Positions 20,513-32,224 of a stretch of 64,000 bases of DNA are shown here, piece by piece. Numbering within the stretch: the stretch's first letter is position 1; the number at the start of each line of letters is the position of its first letter. Source of the stretch: Antennarius striatus (taxonomy: Eukaryota; Chordata; Actinopteri; Lophiiformes; Antennariidae); assembly GCF_040054535.1 (NCBI RefSeq), contig NC_090797.1, forward strand, positions 6,875,001 to 6,939,000, read 5' to 3'. Made by a program: the position numbers and the translations under genes. Under the pieces are notes generated by a model, which searched no databases, had not been told where the DNA came from, and was given only the letters and a program-made list of their open reading frames with translations.

Positions 20513-20827
20513 TAGAAAAACCACAACTCATCCTGTTAGACTTGAAAGAGATTTGAATGTGAACATTTGAACAAATCATTTATAGGTCATCAGTAGTCTT
20601 AGATAAACAATTCAGAAATCAAGGAAACATGCTTCAGTGCAACTACACAGCTGACATTAGTTCAGCAAAACCCTGAGATTGCTTTCTTTTTTTAAAAACA
20701 AGAATAGTCTGAATCTAACATATTACCCCAAGCACTGCCAAATAACTTTCAATAATGCATCCGAATCAGCATCAACTTTCAATGTCTTTGTTTCTATTCT
20801 TAGAAGATAGATATTTCACATAAACCC

Positions 20828-20833
20828 AATAAA
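20828..20833 (+). promoter_or_regulatory. Polyadenylation signal of ada2
   Basis: AATAAA lies about 315 nt after the ada2 stop. The stretch from here to the rad51ap1 stop (21491) is AT-rich 3' UTR/intergenic sequence without any exon that I can see. Confidence 0.6.
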
Positions 20834-21214
20834 TAATTTTTAGACATTTTGATGTGGATTTGTGATTTTAACATGGAAAAATTTCAGTTTTATGTCAACT
20901 AACAGAGGATCTGAACGTTAATCAGATGTCACAATCCTTTACTGTACAACACAGTAAAGTCTGGGATGTATAAAAGGGGCATCCTCAAATGGCCAGGTTG
21001 TGTACAAATAGGAAATAAATTTTTATATTTTGAAAAAAAATTTTTTTTTCCTTTTATGGCAAACAAATAGTTACGTTATATTTTCATTAATGTTTCACCC
21101 AGTAACTAAATCAAGAACCAAAACAGTAGTTCCCTCTGATATGCAGTAGAGCAGTAATAAAAAAATGTATAAAATACATCCTGAAGACACAACATGTTTT
21201 GTTAGTTTTCCAGT

Positions 21215-21220
21215 TTTATT
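21215..21220 (-). promoter_or_regulatory. Polyadenylation signal of rad51ap1
   Basis: TTTATT on the plus strand (AATAAA on the minus) lies about 270 nt past the rad51ap1 stop codon, in a run of A/T. It would give a short 3' UTR separate from that of the convergent ada2. Confidence 0.55.
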
Positions 21221-21490
21221 TTTTATATATATATGTACACGATATAGTTACAAAGCAAACAGGAAAAGTGAGAAAATACAAGTTTTAAAAATAACATGTT
21301 AAAAAAGGGACAGATAAAATTTTTCAAAAATCAGTCTAGGGTGTTCACTAATCCATTGAATAACTGTACATGTATAGTAACACACATCAACTTCCACATG
21401 AATATTTACAAACGTCGCTTAAAAAAAAAAGGCAGAAAAGCTAAAAGAACTGACTCATTCAGGGACATTCACAGACGAGTGATCACTGAG

Positions 21491-23862
21491 TCAGTGGCTT
21501 GTAACGCCGGGATGAAGAGGTTTGACACGAACACGGCGAGACAGTCCCAGCCTCAGACCCTGACCTGGAGACCTCACAGCTGGACTCAGTGATGAAGTCG
21601 GACTCCTGCCAATTTGACCTGTGGATAAAAAGGAACAGTATTCAAAATACAGGTAGTCCTCAACATACTAACAATCGAGTCGTAATGGTAATAGTATTTA
21701 GAGTAGTAATGGCATTTAAATGACCTCAAATGGTGGTTATAGATTGAAAAATAATAAATAACAAGTTAAGGACAAATCGACTTATGAATAACCTCTCAGA
21801 ACCAATTGTGTTTGTATGTTGAGGACTATCTGGACTGAAATTTACTTCCAAGTCTGTCTGAAGATGAATTGCTGTTGACATTCATTCATACTCACCTGGT
21901 GGGGTCCACTTGGGTATTCTGCTCCCTGCTGGGCCAGGAGATAATGCAGGTTTTGACACAGAGACTGTGGATGATGGAATGGGTCTTTTGGATGCAGGTT
22001 TGGACGATGGAGAACTTTTCAGTGGTTTGGAAGCTGCTGTGGCACAAAGCAGTTTTAATGTAATGAACTTACTGACAGTAAACAATCCAGTAAAACGCTG
22101 GATAATTTTGATAACCTTCACACACGTACCTGCTGCCTGCAATTTAGGCTTTGATGGTTTAGAAACAGACTTTTCTTTTTTAGATGCCGGAGCCGGTTTG
22201 TTCCTTTCTTTCTTAGTTGCTTTGTCCTTCTTTTTTGTTTTACTGCTTTTACTCACAGTGAATTCTTCATCTTCACTTTCAGTTGGTTCACTGAAATCAT
22301 CATCACTTTCTGAATCTGGAAAGCCATTATTTCCATTTTAGCGACACAAAGACAACAACATAGAAAAATTGTGATTTAAGAAGCTGAGGAAAGGATGACA
22401 GGGTGTCAACCTGGTGTCAACTTGGGCTCATAGTCTTCATCTTCATTTGTAAGCTTTTTTATCTCCTCCTTTGCCTTTCTCTGTTTGGGTACAGCAAGCA
22501 ACTCCTTTTCTGGGGTGATTCCATCCAGGCCTAAAGAACAAAATTCAGTTCTTATCCTTATCAAACATGAGTTAAGACTACAAGCATGGCAAACATGAAG
22601 AATTTTAATGTGCTATAACAGATGGACTGAAGACAAAAACAAGAATCTTTACCGAAAGCTTCTATGTCCACACTGCAGTTTGACCTACACAAAGAAGTTG
22701 GATCTGTGTTTTCATCTACTGGACCCTGAACGGTTATTTCTCCTGGAGAAACAATAACTCCTATAATCAAATAAACATTTTTTAAAAATTCTGTACTGTA
22801 TTTTTAAAATCATAGCATACCTTTGCTGGTTAGACACTGGTCCTTTTTGCTGTCTTCATTACTGAGCATAGAAAGCATGATGGCTGCTTCAAGATCTCGT
22901 TCATGCAACCTCTCATCCAAGGGTCTTCTGTGGAAAAAAAAATTCATTTCATTTATAATAAAGTTAGGTTGTAATGTCATATTTCATTTTATTTTGATAG
23001 AGTTAGATATATATCTGTTGTTAAAAAAAAATTAATAGTGTTTCTTTTACAGAAATGCTCAAATATTTCCCTTAAGAGCATCCAGTTAACTTTGTGCAGG
23101 CTATGCCTTTGAGTCTGGATATATGTTTTACTTCACAGAAGGAGTTTTTGCTGACTGGCATTTGTACATTTTCTTTTCCATATGTAAAAAAGTTGAACAG
23201 ACATTAATTCTGTTCTTCCTTCAGTTTGAGGACCTTCACCATCTTAATCATTTTGTTGAATGTGATGTAACTGCGTCACATTATTTTGTGGATACCTGCT
23301 CTTCTGGCTCGCTGCAGATTCTGAGTTGGATTCTTGACTGGAGGACTTGTTTGAAGAGTTCTTGTTCTCCAGTTTGACACTGTCCCTGGACTTTTTGCTG
23401 GGTGGAACCTTCACACTCGCAAAATCATCTGTCACAACAAGAACGCAGCATGTAGAAATATGTTAGTGCTAAAACCAAGTCTGTTTAAAACATCTTCCTT
23501 TCTGTCAACTCTCCAGCAACTATAGAACAGCAGACTAACAACCAGCAAGACAACATGATGCTATCAGTAAAGTTAATATGGTGTTATTGTACGAGTAGAC
23601 TGTGATCAAACCACTCATCATTGACCACTAAATCAAATAATTTGACACCGTAAATAATCTTCTTGTCACAGATAGTTGACACACTGCTGTAACGGGATGG
23701 GCCTTAACGTCTCACCATCATCGAAGTCCTTATCTTCAGAATAGTTGACAACTTTAGTCTTCCTGCGTGAGCGACAAAACAACGTGTGAAGATCCAACAA
23801 TAAACTGACTGAGATGAATGAATGAATGAAAAGTCCTCCACAAACCTCGACGGTCGGTCCAT
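21491..23862 (-). CDS. rad51ap1: RAD51-associated protein 1, complete CDS in nine exons
   Basis: This is a DNA-binding partner of RAD51 that stimulates strand invasion during homologous recombination. Minus-strand exons: 23862-23846, 23762-23716, 23428-23296, 22927-22821, 22760-22653, 22530-22411, 22315-22130, 22036-21896 and 21618-21491. Phases close to 328 aa (human about 335-352). The N-terminus reads MDRPSRKTKVVNYSEDKDF followed by DDFASVKVPPSKKSR, equivalent to human KKPVNYSQF and DDDFVSATVPLNKKSR. The RDLEAAIMLS helix matches RDLEVALALS. The middle is an acidic/Lys-Ser-Pro disordered region. The C-terminal RAD51-binding module is intact: PKWTPPG, then QGLRLGLSRRVRVKPLHP before the stop. 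The donor of the 22530-22411 exon (GTTGAC) is weak, but it is the only choice that keeps the frame. The first exon encodes under six residues, as in human. Confidence 0.93.
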
Positions 23863-26800
23863 TGCTCGTAAGTCGTCTGTATTTAGCCAAGATTTTCAAG
23901 CGTAAAAAAACAATAACTGTGCTTGTTCTTGTCTGCTGGTGAGCATAAACGTGCATCGGATTATTTTAACAGAGATAGGTGTGATAACTAAAGCGAACTA
24001 GAACGTTGTGTAGTTGTTTAGTAGTTACACAACAGCCAAGCGGATCCGTGTTGTTTTCAACCAGCCCGCGTGAACTGGGAAGTGATGACGTTTAGTTGAG
24101 TAATCTGACGAACCTCAAAAACCGATTCGAGTTTTGTTTTGTTTTTTTACAAACAACTTCTATCCAATATTTTACATACCAAAAAGATAAAATTAATTTT
24201 AGATATAAAATTTGAAATGTATGTTTTTGTTTCATATTCCGTCTTTTTGTAATATTCGAAAACCCAAAACTTTGACGAATCTGCTGAGGGTAAATAAACG
24301 GACGCTTGTTCACAACGTAAATATGGGTCTGCAATGATGGGCAGCTGTGCTGAACTGGTTTGTCATGTTTTGTTATCCTTTTTTTTTTAATTCAACACTT
24401 TTGTAAGAATAATAATTTATGCGTGTATATTATGGCCATATTAGTCATTTTTCTGTTAATAATAATGATACTTGAATATTGCTATACTGCTAGCAAGGCC
24501 AGAATGCTAGAAAACCAGTTTAATTTGCCGTCAATTGTCACAACAGTTTTCAAATTTTTATTTATTCTTTTTTAAAATTGTGTTTCTGTACCCTGGTACA
24601 TTTTTAAAAAAATAACTGCAACATAACAATGAACTTAGTGGGGTTTTGTTTTGTTTTTTACATACTATATCTACTGGAGTTCCTACGTTTTGTCATTTCA
24701 CTAAACAACCGTGTGATTTTCGAGATTGCCGCACATTAATTTTTGGTCTACGAGTTCAAACAAAAATATTTTCAGCTTTAAAAAAAAAAAAAAGTAACAA
24801 TATGAATATCGGACAAAGAGACATATTGGATCTTATTTGAAGAAATGGATCGCAGTTTCCTTTATAGGCACACAAATGTTAACAAGAATTTGCAATCACA
24901 CAATGTCAAATAGGGGTACAGTACTGTACTGTGTGATTCCAGTTTTTTCAGAACTGTCTTGTCATTTCACTGTTTGTCCAGCAGAGGGCATACATCGATT
25001 TATTCTTCATCCTAGTGAACAGCGTACACCTCGATCAACATTCTTTAATGAATTTAATGGATCTTTAAAATGAGAGAAAAGTTTGTTAATGTTTCTGTCA
25101 TTTATCATTGTCATGTTTTTAAATAGTCATATATCTGTATCAGAATCAGTCATTACGCTCCAGAGTTCCGCCTCACACACAACTCTGACCATTTCAAAGT
25201 AAAAGCACTCATTTAAACTCCAGTAGTTATTTAAATCAATTAATGGCAAACACAACAAATGGTCACAACTTTCCGGTGACTCTGCCCTTCCTGTTGATTT
25301 TAGTAAATATTTCCTCTTCCTCAGGTTGTGCTAAATAGAGTTATAAGTAGTTAGCCATCCCACACAGTCTTACATGAATAAACATGTAGGTGTGTGGGTA
25401 CCCAGACTGAGTACACATCACTTAAAATGTTTTTTGAAGCAAATACTATTCAAACTATACACAATTGTAGGTGTATTAGGTGTCATATATATTTTTCATA
25501 CAGTGGCTAGTAGGTTTTTTTTTTAATCATTTGATTACATACTATTTTACCCGTCTTAACAAGATTTTTCTGAATGATAGGATATTTCTCTTTCTGCTTT
25601 TGCAGGCCATGCTGGTGAAGTGAGTTACCCAAACAGCCAGTTGTCCAACAGATGGCAGTAGGAGTCTGACGCTTCAGGGTCTCAGATCACAGAGGTACAG
25701 ATTCTGACGCGCTGATTGACATGAGCGTGACATGTCTTCAGCCGCAAAGTCGCCCACTCTCAGGGCGGAGGCAATCACGAGTCCCTCTGAAGTGCAGTAA
25801 AAAGGGAAATCACTCCATTTTTGCTGGACTTACAAGAAGGCAGTCGCCGTGCCAAGGGTTGTCATTTTCTAGTTTGTGTGTGGGTGGCTGTCGGCTGCGG
25901 TTTGTCACACTGGACCTGGAGCAGACGTTCAGGGGTGTGATGGTCCATGTCTTTGGACCCAGACAAGGGAGGAAGACATGCAGCCATGGGGCCAAAGTGT
26001 CCTGTGGTCACACATTCCTAAACTCCTCCAGCACTGCCTACAGCAGTGACCAAAATATCAAATCCAGTCATGCAAACAGTGTGGTTAGAACATCACGCTT
26101 CTGATCATGCATATAGATGTTTATATTATGTTCCAGACAACGTTTAACAGCTAGATATTAATGGTGTAGGAGAGATGGCATCCCAGTTTAACTTCATGAA
26201 AATTTTTTCATTGTTTGAGTCAAAGTCACTCCACCTACATTTTTGTACTATATGTTCAAAACAAATGCATGTGACCAGCAGTGTTGAAGAGAATGCACAG
26301 TATTTGTCTATAATTTATATATATTTATCATATGAAGATAAATGTACAAAATGAGTTCCAATTCATTTACTTGTTATAAATACTGTACTTTTTGTAAATT
26401 AGGTTAATTTGCATTAATAATGGGGAGCTTTGATTGCTTTCAGGACTGTAGGGTTTCTAGTGTTGTCTTTATTGATTATTTAATTCTAGTGTCTTTTTTT
26501 CTGTTATCTTCGGTTACTAGCTTTAAATTTGCAGATTCAATTTGAAACATTTGTCAACCTCAGGACGTTACATGAATGCAGCTGCGCTTCTTTGAAAGGC
26601 TTCAAGATCTCTCACCTCTCATCTATTTCAGTTTTTAAGTTTGTATTTATGTCAGTCAGATGGAGCAGAATCTACACAAATGTCCACTAACTTCAATTGT
26701 AAAGACTTTGTTCTAATGTCTTAAGCTCATGAAATGAAATACAATCTGTTTCAGGAAGTCTTATTTATTCTCTAAATATATTTTAGAATTATTAAAAATA

Positions 26801-29800
26801 TTCTTAATAGCACACTATTCAACCTATAATTCTCATTGAACAGTTGAATCAGATTAAACATGTTATCTTTTGTTTTCTTCTTATAACTAGACTTTCCAGT
26901 ATTACACCTGTTCCATTTCATTATACTTAATAAACCATTATTACTGTGATTATCTGCGCTATGAGTGGGCAGTGTTACCGGACTATTTTGGAATTACTGC
27001 TGGATTCACTATCCTAGCTGGCAGTTGTGATGTCATCAGTGGTCTTAATTTGAGTTTGTTAGTTGGAAGTGGTCAAGAGGCAGTTTTCCACCTTAACCAC
27101 TGATGTGAATGCCATCATTATGTAGTGTATAGCATCTCAGACCGGTAGTTTGTATGGGGCTCTCTCAGTCCAGCCTTGTTCTCCTTGTATGGTTGTTCCG
27201 CAGGCAGAGACTGCAGTGTTGTTATTTACATTCCACGCAGAGCAGAGAAAAAAATAGATAGTTTTTGTGCCAGTAAGATATTTCAGGTAAGATGCAAAAG
27301 ATTACCATGTTTTGGATGAATAAGATGCTATTGATGAAACAAATAATGTCTTGAAGAGGTGATTTCTTCTTCCATCTTTTTGACACAAAGTTTATATTAT
27401 TATGCTGCAGGCTGGAGGTATTTTTAGATCCTCATGCAGACAAAATGTTCTGTCAATAAGAAAAAATCATAGATATTCTGTGGCAGGCACCAGTTATTTA
27501 CATGCCCATCTCACTAAATATGTCTTGATGAGTTCTTAAGTGTTTCGGATATCCGGCGCTGCAACCTAGAAATGGTCTTGCATCGGATGTCTTTGGGCAT
27601 GAACCCAGTGGTAACCACAGAACAGCCTCAGCTGCCACAGCTTCGGCCGGCGAACCAGAGTGGGCAGACAGATCTGTCAATCACTGGCTTCCGGAGTTTG
27701 TTTTCTACAATCTTGTCATCTTAAAAGTTTTTTTGGAATACACACGCGGCAGCCACAAAGCTAATTGCAAGGCAGATGAGCGACTGGACAGAGACAAAAG
27801 ATTTTAGGAAGTGTAGGCTTTTGACTGCACAAATGTCGGTCGACAAGTGCTTTTTGTGGAAGGTACAGTACAACCAACAGTAACACAAAAGGTCATTTAA
27901 GTAATGAAAGTGACATTTATGCCATCTAGACTGTTGTTTGAATATGTTTGTATAAGAATTAACATACCTAATTTTTTTGTTCAGTTACAATGTACAGGTT
28001 TGTTTTGGTTGAAGTGACGCCACTTTATTTTTTCAGGTGCTTCTACATTATGAACTATAAAGTTGGACCCTACGAGTTTGAAGAAAAATTCCCATCTTGG
28101 ATTTGAATCATGAATTCTTTTTCAGAGGTCTGAATTTGGTGAAATAATCCAGAATTTCTTAAAAAGAAATAAATAAAAACAGACAGTAGTTTTAGATTGC
28201 TTCTGTCTGTTTTTATTTATTTCTTTTTAAGAATTTTGCTCATGTCATTTGAAAGATTTTGAGTGGAACTACGTCTCGTGTAAAGAAATTCTTCTGTGGT
28301 TCCTGGTAAGTGATGTCACTGGAGTCAGTTGGCATTAAACACTAAGAAAATGCTAACATCTTAGGTATTTGAGTGACCCCAAGTCTTTGCATTTAATAAA
28401 ATAACCATCCCTGCTTGAGATCAGGAACTTGAATCTCACACACCTGAACCTCTGGCTCATCTGTCAGTGGCTGAGTGTCATATTATAGACACCAGGCTAC
28501 TCCTGCAACTTCAATACTATTTTTTTTTTCAATAAAATGGTGGAGTACTCTTGTCTTCTGGTGGCCTTTCATATTTATCTTGGCACACCTTTGGTAAGTG
28601 AAACAGAAACCACTACCCAAAAGTAGCACAAGTGAAGAAAAAAGATTCATTTGTGCTGGATCATCATTCCAGAATCGGTACTGCTCATGTTTTTGGCAGC
28701 GTTATTGGCAATATCAGGCCTGTGATCAGGAATCTGCAGAATGATTATATGTGTTGACATGAGGGCAGCGATATAAACAGCATCAAAGGGCCAGCAATAA
28801 TTTAACACTGCCAGTTTTACACCATGACACCATTCAAAATAGAATCTGTAACACAGCATTGTTTCCTGCACTCCAGCGTGGCACTTGAAGGGCACTTGTG
28901 GAGCCATCTCATTAGGTTGACCTTTTAACAGGGAGGTCACAGGCAAAAGCGCACAATCACATGAGACCACAGTGACTTCTGTCTCATCATGCCTGGGATG
29001 CATCGCAATCACTGGTACCACATCTGATCATAGATCAGCTGTATCAGATTCTCCACTGTGCCATTCCCACAAAGCACTCTGCACAAAACAAATGCTTATT
29101 TTTAATAGCCATGTAATGACACACACTTTATAGCAGAAAGCTCTCATCAAGGTTATACTAGGAATTCAAGGAAAGCTATTCGTTGTTTCAATGAGCATTT
29201 AGCAGTGTTACTTTATAAAAAAAAAAAGAAAGCCACTACTGAAGCTGTTGCTCACAAATTATGCATTATGGACCCATATTAATTGAATGGGTAGATAAAC
29301 ACTTGTGGAGTAGGTCATTGTAGTTGGTATGAGTTGCAAACAAGCCCATTTTGCAACCGAATGAGCTTATTGCAGTTCTACTGTAAGCAAATGGGACATC
29401 GTCCCAGTGCTGCAATGCAGTGATCAGTCATCCCTCAGGTCGGCCCTGGATGTCTTAACAGCAGTGTGACACCAGAGGGCGCTGTCCACATGGCAATCGG
29501 ATGATTGCACATACCATCCGATTTTTGAAAGTTTACAACCTGGACTCTGTCTACCAGCCACAATAACAACATGCTCCTCAGTTTCTCACATTTAGAACTT
29601 ACTTCATTAACTAAATATTTCTAGTAGTGATAAACCAATTGCCTGTAATCAAGGAGAGATAACCCAAAATGTGTTGGGATACATTTTGCAATTTTTCTAT
29701 ATGTTTAGACAACTGGTGGTGGAATACCTACAGACAAATTAAATTTGCTCAAATTTTGCAGTAAAGTATTCAGATACTTCTTAAATTTCTACTGTTTTAT

Positions 29801-31903
29801 ACTTCTGTTAAACATTGTACATTTTGAGTGAATCATATTTATTTGACAGCTTAAGTTTCTATTTAAATTACAAAATCATTACACATTATTCAGTGTTAAT
29901 GTAGAAACTGGGTGAGGGCTCAGGCTATATTAATATTACCAAGCTGAAGGGCAGGGAGAATCTGACTTGTTTAGTTGGTTGGTTGGTTGGTTGGTCAGTT
30001 GGTTGGTTTGTTGTTTGGTTTGTTTGTTTATTCTCATTATGGCACAAATATTTTCTTCCCCACTTCGGGGTTATGTCAACACAAATATGAAATCTTTTAA
30101 AATCAGATTTGAGTCACATTCATTGATGATACAAAACTGAATGCACTTCTGATATGTGGCCATGCAACATTAATGAAAACAAACAGATCAGAATCCATGT
30201 GGTTTTTTTATGTATGTGCTGAGCGTTGTCTTCATCAGCCAACACTTGACAGTACAGTAAAACCAAACAAAGCGAGGATGGACAACAACAATGATACATA
30301 TTCAGAAGATAGTTCATTAATGAAAAATTCAGTCATGATGTATTTAGCCCTTACAGACCATCAGAGTGTTTTGCTTCCCCTGCTTTTGCTGCTTTTGGTT
30401 TGTCAGGCCCATTTTCACAATGTCTTCTAGTGTAGCTATTTTTGTTAAAGACGCACTTGTCTCTTCACTGCCCTCTTGTGGATGTATTAGCACAAATGTG
30501 GACCCCTGATGAATGTGAGTATTGACAGATACCAAGCATCATCACTTTCAACTGTTGATAGTCAGAATAAATTATAAAAAAAATTAATTAATGAATAAAT
30601 TTATTGATTATGAAAATATTTTAGGGTTAGCGTACAAATCATGAACCATCTTCTTACAGACACTCATATTAGTAAGATGAGATTTTGTAGATGACTCTTA
30701 AGAAAACTTTTGGATAACTTGCCACTGATTCTTCAGGGGTGTTCTTGACTCATATTTATACATATCATATTTATTGGTTGCTCTCCAGGACAGCCAAAGC
30801 CTTTGATCAACTCCTTGGGGCATCAGATTTCATCCAGCAGGGACCATGACAAAAATAAATCATCTGATCTTTGTTGTGCTGGCCGAATGACAGCAGCTCA
30901 GTCCAGGATGACTCACTCTCTCAGCAGTTTGCCATTCCTGACGCTCTCCTGTTCCCATCAGCAAAATTGCCTTGATCCTCAGCTCATTGCCGCCTCTTGC
31001 CCACCCTCATGCTCGCTCGCAGTGGAGCAAGGTGGTCGCATCCGACAACACTCTTTACATCCCACAGGGGTGGAAACGTGCAAAGCGGTGAGCAAATGTG
31101 TTGAGAAAATTCCTCACATTCCCCTGCCGGGGTCCTGGTGGCCTGGCTCGGTGTTGGGTTCCTGGGAGAGAGGGAAGAGGAGCCAGGGGGAATCGGCTGC
31201 CGACTCAGCAGCTGACACCTCCTCTGATCTCTATCTCTTCCTCCAGCCATAAACCAAACCATCTGACTTTTCTGCATGGCAGCCACGTAAACAGAGCTTT
31301 CCTCGTGGCTCCAAGCAAGTCTGCTGGTCACTGCCTCGAAGGAGTCCGTTATGGTGATGATGTGGCACCAATGAGACCACTACCGTCATGGTCCCATAGC
31401 TGATATTTGGTACAGTGGAGAAAAAATAAGCAAATTCAAATTCAGTATCATCAGAGTCAGAGTGTCCACAAGAATTAATTTGATATAATGGTCTGATAGC
31501 TGGAGTTATTATTTTAATGGTCTTTGTAGAACCTCAAGCAAAAAAGATGAGTTCTGATCCTTGACATCTGAATCTCATATAAATGCATATAAACAAGCCA
31601 CACACAACATGTAAACCCACAAAACTGAGCACAGCTTGTTAAGCAGAAGTTTTCACATCTTTCAGCTTTCTAGGGATACGATGTCTTTACTGAGCTTAAA
31701 CGGAGATCAATGACCGTCAGGGGAGACATTCACTGTTATCCAGAGAACACAGCTATCAATAGCTGTTCCTCTTTCAGATGCCAGCTCATGTATTTCTTTT
31801 TATGTTCCCATGGTTTGTTTAAATAAGCAAACGTAAGCCAAATTTGACAATAAAACTTCATTGAATCTTTTAGCAGCAGTAACACTACAGTTAATTTGGC
31901 TCT
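23863..31903. other. Gene-free stretch between rad51ap1 and fgf6, left part
   Basis: No exon with family resemblance was found on either strand. Human has C12orf4 between RAD51AP1 and FGF6; nothing like it is seen here. Chance ORFs up to 149 codons (for example 25721-26104 plus, 28647-29021 minus, 30803-31252 plus) lack recognisable domains and have no convincing splice partners. The start of the interval (23863-24090) is the rad51ap1 promoter area with a TGACGT half-CRE near 24085. GGTTGGTT-type short repeats occur near 29976-30010. A perfect hairpin at 28156-28233 is listed separately. Some better-balanced segments (28650-29030, 30800-31400) could be conserved non-coding elements. Confidence 0.5.
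28156..28233. repeat. Perfect 31-bp inverted repeat with 16-nt loop
   Basis: The left arm 28156-28186 is the exact reverse complement of the right arm 28203-28233, with a 16-nt spacer. The arms are A/T-rich (TTCTTAAAAAGAAATAAATA and onward) and end in ACAGACAG against CTGTCTGT at the loop side. There are no flanking target-site duplications that I can recognise and no internal ORF. It could be a small palindromic MITE, a templated-repair insertion, or a transcribed hairpin. Confidence 0.9.
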
Positions 31904-32224
31904 GGGCAGCACGGTGGTGCAGTGGGTAGCGCTGTCGCCGCACAGCAAGGTGGTTCCGGGTTCGAGTCCCACTTCTGCGTGGAGTTTACATTTTCTCCCC
32001 GTGTCGGTGTATGATCTCTTCGGATTCTCCGGCTTCCTCCCAAATGCAAAATCATGCGTTTCACCAAATTGACCATAGGCATGAGTGTGTGTTTGTGTGT
32101 CTGTATGTGGCTCAGCGGTTCACTGGCGTAGCGCCCTTACTCCCTAAGACATGCTGGGATAGGCTCCAGCTCCCCGCGACCTGCGCAAGTGATTGAAGCG
32201 GGTTGGGAAAATGGATGAATGAAA
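31904..32224 (+). mobile_element. SINE-like interspersed repeat with tRNA-type head
   Basis: The copy begins GGGCAGCACGGTGGTGCAGT and carries an RNA polymerase III B-box-like GGTTCGAGTCC at 31959-31969. The familiar fish repeat body follows: GTGGAGTTTACATTTTCTCC, CTCCGGCTTCCTCCCA and GGGATAGGCTCCAGC, ending in a GGATGAATGAA tail. I recognise this as an abundant teleost repeat whose full copies look tRNA-derived; repeat libraries may file it under another class. It is moderately diverged. Flanking direct repeats were not resolved. Confidence 0.75.

Noticed and set aside
25721-26104. 127-codon ORF considered as a gene between rad51ap1 and fgf6
   Set aside because: No family resemblance, no splice partners and no resemblance to C12orf4; treated as chance.
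30803-31403. Overlapping ORFs of 149, 115 and 101 codons on both strands
   Set aside because: Open frames on both strands in a GC-richer patch, with no domain; more likely compositional or a non-coding conserved segment.
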